A stretch of 55,307 nt of DNA, from NCBI GenBank assembly GCA_964447155.1, contig CAYURM010000019.1, positions 1-55,307 on the forward strand, in the 5' to 3' direction. The notes under the pieces were generated by a model that saw only the letters and a program-made list of their open reading frames with translations, made no database searches and was not told where the DNA came from. Positions 43,509 through 52,370 of this stretch are shown here, one piece after another. Position 1 is the first letter of the stretch, and each line of letters opens with the position of its first letter. This DNA is from SMBSF63 sp034003545 (GTDB taxonomy: Bacteria > Chloroflexota > Anaerolineae > Anaerolineales > Anaerolineaceae). Made by a program: the position numbers and the translations under genes.

Positions 43509-44369
43509 ATGAAAGAAATTGCTCCCGGCATCTATATCGAAACAGGTTATCACGGGGTAACCCTGGGCGCAGTCAACTGGCCGCATGGCCTCCTGCTGAT
43601 TGATTCTCCCTCTCAGCCAGAAGACGTCCGCTCGTGGCGGGCGGCATTGCTGAGCCTGGGCGGCGGCGTTAACCGGCTGTTGATCTACCTAGATGCCCAC
43701 GCCGACCGCACTCTGGGCGGCAGAGGGATGGAATGCACCCTCGTCGCCAGCGAGGAAACCGCCAACGCATTCCATGGCCGCCCCGGCAGCATGAAAGGGT
43801 ACCAAACGGAAACCGGCGCGGACTGGCAGCAGTATCCCCGCACGGGCAACCTGCGCTGGGCGCCGCCCGAAATCACCTTCAGCGATCGCCTGATCGTGTA
43901 CTGGAACACCTCCCCGATGATTCTCGCACATCATCCGGGGCCATCCCGAGGCGCCATCTGGGCCGAATTTCCTGAACAAAAAGTGATCTTCATCGGGGAT
44001 GCCGTCCTTGCAAAACAGCCGCCTTTCCTCGGTGATGCCGACATTCCCCTCTGGCAGGAACAGTTAAATCACCTCAACACCAAAAAATATCAGGACTACC
44101 TGATCGTCAACGGACGGGAAGGATTGATCCCGCATGACTGCATCTCTGCCCAAAAACAATTCCTGCGCAAAGTATCACGCGGGCTGGAAAGACTGGCGAA
44201 ACGGGAAAACCCGGCAGAAAAAACCGAGAGCCTGATCGATAACCTGCTCAAAGATTTGAATTTTGACCGGAAATATGAGGAACAGTATCAGCAGCGCCTG
44301 CAGCACGGCCTCTACCAATGCTATACGAATAACTACCTGCCCGCTAAAGAGGATGAAAGCGGCAAGTAA
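43509..44369 (+). CDS. MBL-fold protein with degenerate metal motif
   Basis: The 286-residue protein has a metallo-beta-lactamase fold outline: LLLIDSPSQPED, IYLDAHADRTLGG, AHHPGPSRGAIWAE and KVIFIGDAV. The usual HxHxDH is here DAHADR, so the first and third His are replaced while the middle His and Asp remain. Activity may therefore use one metal or be lost. It starts 3 bp after the kinase stop, and asparaginase follows, so a three-gene unit is likely. The substrate is unknown. Confidence 0.72.
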   Translation: MKEIAPGIYIETGYHGVTLGAVNWPHGLLLIDSPSQPEDVRSWRAALLSLGGGVNRLLIYLDAHADRTLGGRGMECTLVASEETANAFHGRPGSMKGYQTETGADWQQYPRTGNLRWAPPEITFSDRLIVYWNTSPMILAHHPGPSRGAIWAEFPEQKVIFIGDAVLAKQPPFLGDADIPLWQEQLNHLNTKKYQDYLIVNGREGLIPHDCISAQKQFLRKVSRGLERLAKRENPAEKTESLIDNLLKDLNFDRKYEEQYQQRLQHGLYQCYTNNYLPAKEDESGK

Positions 44370-44393
44370 CAAACCTACCCTACGGAGAAATCC

Positions 44394-45443
44394 ATGAACC
44401 TCTCCACCTATATCCCCCTCACAGAATACACCCGCGGCCCGATGGTTGAATCCCTGCAGATCGGCGCGGCTGCCATCGTTGACAATCAGAACAACCTCGT
44501 CGCCAGCCTGGGAGACCCCAAGACCGTTGCCTTTCTGCGCTCCTCTTCAAAGCCCTTCCAGGCCCTGCCCCTGATCGAAAGCGGCGGTCGGGAAGCCTTC
44601 GGTCTCACTGACCAGGAAATCGCCATGATGTGCGCCTCACATCATGGCACAGACAAGCATGTCCGCGTGCTGCAAGCGCTTCACCTGCGCATCGGCATCC
44701 ATCCGGAAGACCTGCTGTGCGGGGTGCATGACCCTGAAGACAAACCCAGCGCCAAGGCCCTCCTGCTGCGCGGCGAAGAACCCACCCCCCTGCACCACAA
44801 CTGCTCCGGCAAACATACCGGCATGCTGGCCTACACCCGGCTGCACAACCTGCCCAAAGCAGACTACATCAACCCCGAACACCCCCTGCAAAAGATCATT
44901 TTACGCACCGTGGCTGAAATGATGGACATGCCCGTGGAAGATGTCCTCCTCGGCACAGACGGCTGTTCCGCGCCGGTGTTTGCCGTACCGTTGGCAAATG
45001 CCGCTCTGGCCTTTGCCCGTCTGTGCGACCCCGTCGGCCTGCCGGAAGCACGCGCCGCTGCCCTGCGTCACATTGCCCGTGCCATGCCTGCCCATGCGGA
45101 CATGGTCGCCGGCCCGGGGACTTTTGACACTGTCTTAATGTCCACCTTTGCCGGCCAGATCGTATGTAAAGCGGGCGCAGAAGGTTATCAGGCCGTGGGA
45201 CTGCTGCCCGGACTGTTGGCGCCAGCCAGCCCTGCCCTGGGGATCACCCTCAAGATGGCCGACGGCGACCTGACCGGACGAGGCCGCCCGCTGGTCATCC
45301 TGGAAATCCTCCGCCAGTTGGGCGTGCCCTTTACGCCTGCCCAAAAAGAAATCCTGGCCGGCTTTGATGCCCGCCCGGTGCAGAACTGGCGCAAGCTGGA
45401 AGTGGGCCAGATGCGCACCTGTTTTCAGGTGAAGAAAGAATAA
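44394..45443 (+). CDS. Type II-like asparaginase (COG4448 family)
   Basis: The 349-residue protein is of the thermolabile Rhizobium AnsA type rather than the E. coli type. It has FLRSSSKPFQALPLIESGG, CASHHGTDKHV, HHNCSGKHTGML, GTDGCSAPVFAVPL and MVAGPGTFDT, the family's Ser/Lys/Cys active-site set. It would hydrolyse L-asparagine to aspartate and ammonia. A TACGGAGAAA ribosome site precedes the ATG. It is followed 1 bp later by the endonuclease III gene. Confidence 0.88.
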   Translation: MNLSTYIPLTEYTRGPMVESLQIGAAAIVDNQNNLVASLGDPKTVAFLRSSSKPFQALPLIESGGREAFGLTDQEIAMMCASHHGTDKHVRVLQALHLRIGIHPEDLLCGVHDPEDKPSAKALLLRGEEPTPLHHNCSGKHTGMLAYTRLHNLPKADYINPEHPLQKIILRTVAEMMDMPVEDVLLGTDGCSAPVFAVPLANAALAFARLCDPVGLPEARAAALRHIARAMPAHADMVAGPGTFDTVLMSTFAGQIVCKAGAEGYQAVGLLPGLLAPASPALGITLKMADGDLTGRGRPLVILEILRQLGVPFTPAQKEILAGFDARPVQNWRKLEVGQMRTCFQVKKE

Positions 45444-45444
45444 A

Positions 45445-46125
45445 ATGAAATCCAATGACCAGAAAACCTTGCGCCACTTCGCCAGGGAGATTCACCAGCG
45501 TTTGCTGTGCTTCTATGGTGAGCCGGAATGGCGCAACCCTCTGCCCCCCGTAGACGAACTGGTCTCGACGATCCTCTCCCAGAACACCAACGACGTCAAC
45601 CGCGACAAAGCCTTCAACAGCCTGCGCGAACGATTCCCCACCTGGGAAGAAGTACGCGACGCCCCCACCCAGGAAATCATCGAAGCCGTGCGCATCGCCG
45701 GGCTGGCTAACCAGAAAGGCCCGCGCCTGCAAAACGTGCTGCGCCAGATCACCGAAGAACGGGGAGAACTTGACCTGAACTTTCTGAAAGAATGGCCGCC
45801 GGAAGAAGTGCGTGAATGGCTGGTACGTTTCAAGGGCGTCGGTCCCAAAACCGCCGCCATCGTGATGCAGTTCTCGCTGGACATGCCCGGCTTTCCCGTC
45901 GACACGCATGTCTACCGCGTCACCGGCCGCCTGGGTCTGCGTCCCGATAAAATGACCGTCGAGAAAGCTCACATCCACCTGGCCGCCCTCTTCCCGCCGG
46001 AAACCTACAGCACCGCCCACCTCAACATCATCCGCCTCGGCCGCGAGATCTGCCATGCCCGCAAACCGGAATGTCCCGCCTGCCCCCTGCGCGGGGTGTG
46101 CCCATACCCCGAAAAGAACAAATAA
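45445..46125 (+). CDS. Endonuclease III-like DNA glycosylase/AP lyase
   Basis: The 226-residue base-excision repair enzyme has the HhH-GPD fold: KGVGPKTAAIVM with catalytic K135 and FPVDTHVYR with D153, 18 residues apart as in E. coli Nth. The C-terminal 4Fe-4S loop is CHARKPECPACPLRGVC (CX6CX2CX5C), intact. It would remove oxidised pyrimidines and cut the strand. The surrounding residues differ from classical Nth (PGVG is KGVG), so a related Nth-like glycosylase is possible. Confidence 0.87.
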   Translation: MKSNDQKTLRHFAREIHQRLLCFYGEPEWRNPLPPVDELVSTILSQNTNDVNRDKAFNSLRERFPTWEEVRDAPTQEIIEAVRIAGLANQKGPRLQNVLRQITEERGELDLNFLKEWPPEEVREWLVRFKGVGPKTAAIVMQFSLDMPGFPVDTHVYRVTGRLGLRPDKMTVEKAHIHLAALFPPETYSTAHLNIIRLGREICHARKPECPACPLRGVCPYPEKNK

Positions 46126-46471
46126 GGACAGTTTTTGTAGGGACAGGTCTCCCGACCTGTCCGCATCCCGCATGAATATTTTTGCAAGGTGGGTTGGCCC
46201 CACCTCACTACGATTGACTACCCAAACGGTTGCAAAATCTCCATCGGATTTTTTAGTAGGGACAGGTTAGAAACCTGTCCGCTTTCTCGTTTGTTGCACC
46301 GATAATCTTATAAAAACAACTTACAACTGTCACAGGGTGGAACGGCGCTCACCCTACAACTGCCCTAACCCCAAGAGAAATAAAAACATCCTCTCCCGGC
46401 TAGCGGGAGAGGATGAAATCACTCCGAAACGAATTCCTATTTCCTGCGCAGCAGGAAAGTCAGGGGAGGGT
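46126..46471. repeat. Cluster of hairpin repeats between convergent genes
   Basis: Five hairpins lie here: GGACAGGT/ACCTGTCC (46141-46162), AGGTGGG/CCCACCT (46187-46205), GGACAGGTT/AACCTGTCC (46260-46280), ATCCTCTCCCG/CGGGAGAGGAT (46388-46414) and TTTCCTGC/GCAGGAAA (46440-46458). No gene is seen. Only weak T runs follow, so a terminator role is uncertain. Confidence 0.75.
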
Positions 46472-47185
46472 TTATGCCATCTCCTCTGCGTACACCAGAT
46501 TACTGTGCGCACCCGGCGCAAACCTCAGGTATTGATCGGTAGCCTTGCTCATATCACGGTAATACCCGCGATACTTCTCCGGCAGCAGGGCCGCGGTTTG
46601 ATACATGATCTCATCCGTCACCACCTGGCGCAGCTCGCGGTCAGGTTTTTGCCCGTGCAGATCCAGGGTGAAGGGATGCCCCGTGACAATGTGGAAATCC
46701 GTGCGGCGCAAATGGCGCAGGTTATCGAACACAGCTTCACCGCCATAATGTGCCAGCGGCAGGATCGGCACCCCGCTGCGCAGCGCCAGCAGCAGCACGC
46801 CCGGCTTGCCCTGCTGCAACTGCCCATCATCACTGCGCGTCCCCTCGGGAGCGATCGCCAGGATACGGTTCTGCTTCAAAGCCTCGCGGGCCGCATTCAG
46901 GGCAGTCATATCGGCTTCCCCGCGGCGGATGGGAATCCCGCCCCAGTGGTTCATTAAAATTCGAGAAAGGGTGCTGTCCCACAATTCTTCCTTGCCCAGC
47001 GGCGTGATCGGCCGCGGCTGCAAATACGTCATCAGTATGGGCGCATCAAAAGCATTGATGTGATTGACCGTCACGATCATCGGGCCGGTGAAAGGTACTG
47101 GCTCCTTGCAGTCCATATCCACCCGGGTGACAATAGCCAGAACGGTTTTCACCGTAAATTGGATCAGCGTATATTTCAAACTCAT
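46472..47185 (-). CDS. Lysophospholipid acyltransferase family protein
   Basis: The 237-residue PlsC-like acyltransferase has the catalytic HX4D in TVNHINAFDAPI and the substrate-binding APEGTRSDDG. An N-terminal hydrophobic stretch suggests membrane association. It would transfer an acyl chain to lysophosphatidate or a similar lipid. The ATG at 47185 is preferred because GAGG precedes it; an 11-residue longer frame exists. Confidence 0.85.
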   Translation of the reverse strand: MSLKYTLIQFTVKTVLAIVTRVDMDCKEPVPFTGPMIVTVNHINAFDAPILMTYLQPRPITPLGKEELWDSTLSRILMNHWGGIPIRRGEADMTALNAAREALKQNRILAIAPEGTRSDDGQLQQGKPGVLLLALRSGVPILPLAHYGGEAVFDNLRHLRRTDFHIVTGHPFTLDLHGQKPDRELRQVVTDEIMYQTAALLPEKYRGYYRDMSKATDQYLRFAPGAHSNLVYAEEMA

Positions 47186-47243
47186 TTCAACCTCGATCCG
47201 ATAAAAGAATAATAGCAAAGCTGATTGTATCAGAAATCAACCA

Positions 47244-47442
47244 CCCCTTGGAAAGGTTGGCGTAAAAACTTCCATCCTGGTAATTCCTGTCAACAAGCAA
47301 TATGATCTGCTGGCACACTAACCCTTTTCAAGGGTAATGTAAAATTTCCTCTTCCACCTTGAAAAGGATATGCAAGCAAACCTGCTGCATTTCAACAACC
47401 GATAAAAGAAGACAATGCAGCAGCCAACCAACCTTTCCAAGG
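47244..47442. repeat. Four-arm element A2
   Basis: A 199-bp element with arms CCCCTTGGAAAGGTTGG (47244-47260), CCCTTTTCAAGGGT (47322-47335), ACCTTGAAAAGG (47356-47367) and CCAACCTTTCCAAGG (47428-47442). The arm positions match those of A1, B1 and B2. The wider terminal inverted repeats seen around A1 are missing here. Confidence 0.75.
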
Positions 47443-47450
47443 AACTTAAC

Positions 47451-47482
47451 AAAAACAGGGACAGGCATTCCACCTGTCCCTG
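47451..47482 (-). terminator. Intrinsic terminator of metK
   Basis: CAGGGACAGG (47456-47465) pairs with CCTGTCCCTG (47473-47482). Read on the reverse strand, TTTTT follows the stem. Confidence 0.8.
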
Positions 47483-47502
47483 CCTATTACACAAAGCTAA
47501 TC

Positions 47503-48717
47503 TTACAAACCAGCAGCAGCCTTAAGGGCGGCGGCGCGGTCGGTGCGCTCCCACGGCAGATCGAGGTCTGCCCGGCCGAAGTGGCCGTAAGCAGCCGTCT
47601 GGCGGTAGATCGGGCGGCGCAGGTCGAGATCGCGCAAAATGGCGCCGGGGCGCAGGTCGAACAGCTCATCGACCAGCTTGACGATCTTCTCATCAGCCAC
47701 ATGACCGGTGCCAAAAGTTTCCACGTTGATGCTTAACGGATGAGCAACACCGATGGCGTAGGCCAGCTGCAGTTCGCAGCGGTCAGCCAGGCCGGCAGCG
47801 ACGATATTCTTGGCAACCCAGCGGGCAGCGTACGCCGCCGAGCGGTCGACCTTCGTCGCATCTTTCCCCGAAAAGGCGCCCCCGCCGTGGCGGCCCATGC
47901 CGCCGTAAGTATCCACGATGATCTTGCGGCCGGTCAGGCCGGCATCGCCCAACGGGCCGCCAATGTGGAAACGGCCGGTGGGATTGACGTACAGTTCCAC
48001 GTCATCATAATCCACCAGGTCTGCGGGCAGCACGGGCTTGATCACGTGCTCGATCACCGCTTCGCGGATGTCCTTCTGGGAAGCATCGGCTGCATGCTGG
48101 GTCGAGATCAATACAGTGGGAATACGCACAGGCTTGCCCTTGCTGTATTCCACCGTCACCTGGGATTTACCATCCGGGTAAAAGAAATCCACTGTACCGT
48201 TCTTGCGAACCTCTGCCAGGCGGCGGGTCAGCAAATGCGCATAGTGGATCGGGGCGGGCATCAAAACATCCGTCTCGGTGCAGGCATAACCGAACATCAT
48301 CCCCTGGTCGCCAGCGCCCAGTGATTCGATTTCTAGCTCACTCATCTTGCCAGTTTTGGCTTCAAACGCCTGGTCAACGCCCATGGCGATATCACCGGAC
48401 TGCTGGGAAATGGCAGACATCACGCCGCAGGTCGCGCCGTCAAAGCTCTTCTTGCCGCGGTCATAGCCAATGCTGTTGACGACTTCACGCACCAGTTCGT
48501 CAAAATTGACGAAAGCTGTGGTAGTAATCTCGCCCATAATCATCACGAAACCGGTCTTGGTCGCCGTTTCACAAGCCACCCGAGAGCGCGGGTCCTGTTC
48601 AAGGCAGGCGTCCAGCACAGCATCGCTGATCTGGTCGCACATTTTGTCCGGGTGTCCCTCGGTGACGGACTCGGAAGTAAACAGGTACTTGTCCGAGTTC
48701 ATAAAAGTGTTGGTCAC
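47503..48717 (-). CDS. metK: S-adenosylmethionine synthase
   Basis: The 404-residue enzyme makes SAM from methionine and ATP. Family marks are TSESVTEGHPDKMCDQISDA, GAGDQGMMFGYA, GGAFSGKDATKVDRSAAY and the closing GHFGR. The start is set at GTG 48717 because AGGAGG (48724-48729) lies 6 bases before it. An ATG 5 codons later at 48702 has no ribosome site. It is a single-gene unit preceded by a SAM-I riboswitch and terminator, so it should be shut down when SAM is plentiful. Confidence 0.95.
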   Translation of the reverse strand: MTNTFMNSDKYLFTSESVTEGHPDKMCDQISDAVLDACLEQDPRSRVACETATKTGFVMIMGEITTTAFVNFDELVREVVNSIGYDRGKKSFDGATCGVMSAISQQSGDIAMGVDQAFEAKTGKMSELEIESLGAGDQGMMFGYACTETDVLMPAPIHYAHLLTRRLAEVRKNGTVDFFYPDGKSQVTVEYSKGKPVRIPTVLISTQHAADASQKDIREAVIEHVIKPVLPADLVDYDDVELYVNPTGRFHIGGPLGDAGLTGRKIIVDTYGGMGRHGGGAFSGKDATKVDRSAAYAARWVAKNIVAAGLADRCELQLAYAIGVAHPLSINVETFGTGHVADEKIVKLVDELFDLRPGAILRDLDLRRPIYRQTAAYGHFGRADLDLPWERTDRAAALKAAAGL

Positions 48718-48732
48718 AAAAAACCTCCTGTA

Positions 48733-48770
48733 GAAAAGAAAATGCCCCTGCCGGTTTTGAGCGGGGGGCA
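48733..48770 (-). terminator. Riboswitch-linked terminator before metK
   Basis: On the reverse strand a TGCCCC/GGGGCA stem (48765-48770 with 48743-48748) is followed by TTTTCTTTT. It lies between the SAM aptamer and the metK ribosome site, giving transcription control by SAM. Confidence 0.8.
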
Positions 48771-48783
48771 AGAAAGACGAATG

Positions 48784-48894
<111 letters not shown>

Positions 48895-49144
48895 TTACGG
48901 GGCTGTTAAATTGTTAAGAGGCATCGTATCATAAATCACACCGACTGTCAAACGGCAATTTTTCTGCCCAATTTTCTTATGGCGTCAGCGGTACCAGACC
49001 AATCAGGGCCAAATGCACTACAGCGCTGGCCTGTCCGGCATCCCGGCCTTGTTAGGATCAGGAAACATCAATATAATAGAAGAGACCATCAAAAAATCGT
49101 ATGCCCTGCGCGATCATCTTTCAACAGGGTCGAAAGAAAAAATA
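48895..49144. other. Intergenic region between divergent metK and sortase gene
   Basis: Beyond the riboswitch this stretch should hold the promoters of both genes, but I see no convincing -35/-10 pair or repeat. Confidence 0.4.
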
Positions 49145-51145
49145 ATGCCTTCCAATAACCAAAACACTACCAAAATATTATCATTTTCAAAAATGCCGCG
49201 CCAAATTCTGCTGGTCTTCCTGGCGTGCGCCGTGGCCGCATTCAGCATCTTCTCTGCTGCATCAGATATCAATGCACAATCCAAAACGCCCCCGAATCCA
49301 GAGCCAATCCTGGTCGGTGATCTGCACGAAGGCGCCGCCAGCTCCACCCCGCGTTACATGACTGCCATTGGTTCGAGCATCTTCTTCCGCGCTGATGACG
49401 GTGAATTCGGCCTGGAAATCTGGCGCAGTGACCCGCCCTACGATATCGACCACACCTTCCGGGTAACCGACATCAATCCCGGCGTGGGCAGCGCCTGGCC
49501 GGAATACCTGACCGTGCTGGACGGCATCCTCTTCTTTCAGGCAGATGACGGCAATCACGGTAAAGAACTGTGGAAGCTGGAGCCGCCGTATTATCAGGCC
49601 CAGATGGTCGCCGACATCCAGTACGGCTCGGGCAGCTCTTCCCCCTCCGAGCTGGTCACCATCGGCAACGCCGTTCTCTTCACTGCTGACGGGGGCAAAA
49701 ACGGCACTGAAATCTGGAAGACCCAGCCGCCCTATACCAGTGCTGAACTGGTAGCCGATGTGCGCAGCGGCCCCACCACGTCCCATCCGCGTGATTTGAC
49801 CACCATCGGCTGGACGCTGTTCTTCACCGCCGATGACAGCACCGGCCGCGAACTATGGAAGAGCGAGCCGCCTTTTACACAGGGCAGCACTGCTATCGTG
49901 GAACGCATCTTTCTGAACGGCAACGCCGACCCACAGGAATTAACCCGCGTGGGCAATAAACTGTTTTTCACCGCCAATGACTTTGAAAATGGCAAAGAAT
50001 TGTGGATCAGTGAGCCGCCTTATAACGAATTCAGCACCTTCCGCGCCAACGAAATTGACCGTCCTTTTCCGTCCATGCCCTCTGACCTGGAAGTAATTGG
50101 CGATACAGTATTTTTCACGGCCAATATGGGTACCAGCGGCTTTGAACTGCGCAAGATTGAATCGCCGTATACCAGCACCTACGTCTCCCGCGTGGCGGAT
50201 ATTTTCAAAGGCAGCACCGGCCCCATCCCCAACAGCTCTTTTCCCGAACAAAAACTGGCCGTCGGCGAGACGCTGCTGTTTGTCGCCAATGACGGCACGC
50301 ACGGCAAGGAACTTTTCGCCTCTGCCCCGCCCTATACCGATGCCGAGTTAGTCAAAGACATCTACCCCGGCGCTGGCAGCGCAGACATCGCCAACATGAC
50401 CGCCATGGGCACTACCCTGTTCTTCACCGCCAACGATGGCACTTTTGGCTATGAATTATGGCGCTCTGTGCCGCCTTATGATCCCGACCATACCGAGCGC
50501 ATCTCCGACATTTACCGATCAGGCAATGCTTATCCCAATGAATTGTTCGTACTCGGACGCAGCCTGTTCTTCAACGCCACCAACCCGGACAATGGCACGG
50601 AATTGTGGATGTTTAGCTATGACTGGGGTCTGCCGCGTACCGGCTTCGCACCGAACGTTGTCACCACCCTGCCCACACAACCGCGGGAGAGGGCATACCA
50701 GGATATGAACAGCCTGACCCTTTCGATCCCAGGAAACGGAACAGCCCTGCCAATCGTGGGCGTGCCTATCGCCGATGACGGCTGGAACCTGACCTGGCTG
50801 GGCAGCAATGCCGGCTTTCTAAGCGACACCGCCTTCCCTACCCTGCCCGGCAATACCGCCATCACCGGCCATGCGTATCTGGCTGACGGCACCCCAGGGC
50901 CTTTCGTCAATCTGGGCAGTCTCATGTGGGGCAATGAAATCGTCCTGCATGCCTGGGGGCAGCGCTATGTCTATCAGGTGCGCACCATCCAGCAGGTAGC
51001 CGCTGACGATATGAGCGTCCTCGGCCACAAAGAAGAGGACTGGATCACCCTGATCACCTGCAAGGGCTTCGATGAGGACAGCGGTGAATATCAATGGCGC
51101 ACCGTCGTCCAGGCTGTGCTGATACGCGTGGAACCCGACAACTAG
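49145..51145 (+). CDS. ELWxxDGT-like repeat protein fused to a class D/E-type sortase
   Basis: The 666-residue exported protein has a signal or anchor segment (about 17-40). About nine repeats of 50 residues follow, each closing with GxELWxxxPPY-like text and opening with a LFFTANDG-type strand (about 55-490). An LPRTG motif lies at 496-500, and a C-terminal sortase domain (about 525-666) has the catalytic triad H576 (ITGHAYLADG), C639 (ITC) and R652. Sortases join LPxTG proteins to the surface; here the motif is in the enzyme's own chain. The start could be nearer 49193. The ribosome site is weak. Confidence 0.8.
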   Translation: MPSNNQNTTKILSFSKMPRQILLVFLACAVAAFSIFSAASDINAQSKTPPNPEPILVGDLHEGAASSTPRYMTAIGSSIFFRADDGEFGLEIWRSDPPYDIDHTFRVTDINPGVGSAWPEYLTVLDGILFFQADDGNHGKELWKLEPPYYQAQMVADIQYGSGSSSPSELVTIGNAVLFTADGGKNGTEIWKTQPPYTSAELVADVRSGPTTSHPRDLTTIGWTLFFTADDSTGRELWKSEPPFTQGSTAIVERIFLNGNADPQELTRVGNKLFFTANDFENGKELWISEPPYNEFSTFRANEIDRPFPSMPSDLEVIGDTVFFTANMGTSGFELRKIESPYTSTYVSRVADIFKGSTGPIPNSSFPEQKLAVGETLLFVANDGTHGKELFASAPPYTDAELVKDIYPGAGSADIANMTAMGTTLFFTANDGTFGYELWRSVPPYDPDHTERISDIYRSGNAYPNELFVLGRSLFFNATNPDNGTELWMFSYDWGLPRTGFAPNVVTTLPTQPRERAYQDMNSLTLSIPGNGTALPIVGVPIADDGWNLTWLGSNAGFLSDTAFPTLPGNTAITGHAYLADGTPGPFVNLGSLMWGNEIVLHAWGQRYVYQVRTIQQVAADDMSVLGHKEEDWITLITCKGFDEDSGEYQWRTVVQAVLIRVEPDN

Positions 51146-51163
51146 ACAACAGCTATACGAAAC

Positions 51164-51203
51164 ACGAACACGCTCGCCAGGTTAACCCGGCGAGCGTGTT
51201 CGT
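51164..51203 (+). terminator. Strong hairpin terminator of the sortase gene
   Basis: A perfect 15-bp stem (51164-51178 with 51189-51203) is followed 12 bases later by a T run. Confidence 0.75.
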
Positions 51204-51254
51204 TGAATCATCAACTCTTTTTTTGCCTTGCCGCCAACGACAGAACTTAGCCTC

Positions 51255-51286
51255 CTGATTCCTGATTGACGGATTTCCTGATGCCG
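51255..51286. repeat. Octamer array, consensus TGATTGAC
   Basis: Units TGATTCC, TGATTGAC, GGATTTCC and TGATGCC in 7-8-bp register. This copy is about 230 bp from the next gene. Confidence 0.5.
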
Positions 51287-51341
51287 GTCTTTTAGATTTC
51301 TAGGGTCTCTGGGAACTGCCGTGAAAAGTTGATGTTCTACA

Positions 51342-51413
51342 CCAGATATGGAGATAAATGTTGCCTTCACCCCCATATCTGGCGTGATTTTGCTCGTCGC
51401 CGCGGAAAATCAC
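51342..51413. repeat. Two adjacent hairpins before the HAD-IIA gene
   Basis: CCAGATATGG (51342-51351) pairs with CCATATCTGG (51373-51382). GTGATTTT (51384-51391) pairs with AAAATCAC (51406-51413). No T run follows. A TATAAT at 51467-51472 comes 50 bp later, so they lie just upstream of a likely promoter. Confidence 0.6.
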
Positions 51414-51513
51414 GGCGATTCCCAATGAGCCGATTTCTATTCTAAATGCAAACCCCTAATTTGTTGTATAATAAGTAGATTGTAAAAATAAAAGGAAAAT
51501 AAAGAAAACGAAT

Positions 51514-52314
51514 ATGACAGAATCAAAAGTTAAAAACTACATTTGTGATATGGACGGCGTCCTGATCAGCGGGGACAAGCTTGTCCCTGGTGCCGACGCC
51601 TTCATTGAACGCCTGGAAAAAGCCGGGGCGAAATTCCTCGTTTTAACCAATAACCCCATCCACACCCCGCGTGACCTGTCGCACAGACTGACCTCGCTCG
51701 GCCTGACCATCGGCGAAGAAAAAATTTTCACCTCGTCCATCGCCACCGCCCGCTTCCTGCGCAGGCAGCGCCCTAACGGCACGGCCTTTGTGATCGGAGA
51801 AAGCGGCCTGACCACAGCCCTTCATGAAGAGGGGTACATCATCACCAACACCGACCCTGACTACGTTGTCCTCGGGGAGGCCAACACCTACTCGCTGGAC
51901 ATGATTACCAAAGCCGTGCGCCTCATCTCCGCCGGAGCGCGCTTCATCGCCACCAACCCGGACGCCTCCGGCCCGGGTGTGGGCGGCCTGGTGCCCGCCT
52001 GCGGTGCAGTTGCCGCGATGATCGAGAAAGCAACCGGCATTAGTCCTCTCTTCATCGGCAAGCCCAACCCGCTGATGATGCGCACCGCGCTTAACTACCT
52101 GGGTGCACACTCCGAAAACAGCATTATGATCGGCGACAACATGGACACCGACATCATCACCGGCGTACAAAGCGGCATGGAAACCATCCTTGTCCTGTCG
52201 GGTATCACCAAACGGGAAGATGTAGCAAAATATCCTTTCGTGCCCACCCACATTGTGGACTCGGTGGCAGATATCTACCCTGTTTCATCCTCATCCAAAA
52301 AGAAACCTGCCTGA
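51514..52314 (+). CDS. HAD-IIA family sugar phosphatase (NagD-like)
   Basis: The 266-residue protein has motif I CDMDGVLISGD, LVLTNNPIHTPRDL for motif II with the NagD cap domain after it, GKPNPLMM with the motif III Lys and MIGDNMDTDI as motif IV. This is the NagD/PGP/AraL subfamily. It would dephosphorylate small phosphometabolites. The likely ribosome site AAAAGGA lies rather far from the ATG. A TATAAT is 42 bp upstream. The substrate is not known. Confidence 0.87.
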   Translation: MTESKVKNYICDMDGVLISGDKLVPGADAFIERLEKAGAKFLVLTNNPIHTPRDLSHRLTSLGLTIGEEKIFTSSIATARFLRRQRPNGTAFVIGESGLTTALHEEGYIITNTDPDYVVLGEANTYSLDMITKAVRLISAGARFIATNPDASGPGVGGLVPACGAVAAMIEKATGISPLFIGKPNPLMMRTALNYLGAHSENSIMIGDNMDTDIITGVQSGMETILVLSGITKREDVAKYPFVPTHIVDSVADIYPVSSSSKKKPA

Positions 52315-52333
52315 AACCGGCAATGAAAAAACT

Positions 52334-52359
52334 AACCTCCCGCGCATGCGCGGGAGGTT
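52334..52359. terminator. 26-bp perfect palindrome between convergent genes
   Basis: An uninterrupted palindrome with arms AACCTCCCGCGCA and its complement separates the HAD gene and rnz. Its outer eight bases match the arm of the B elements. Only a weak T run follows. Confidence 0.65.
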
Positions 52360-52370
52360 GTCTTGTCTGC

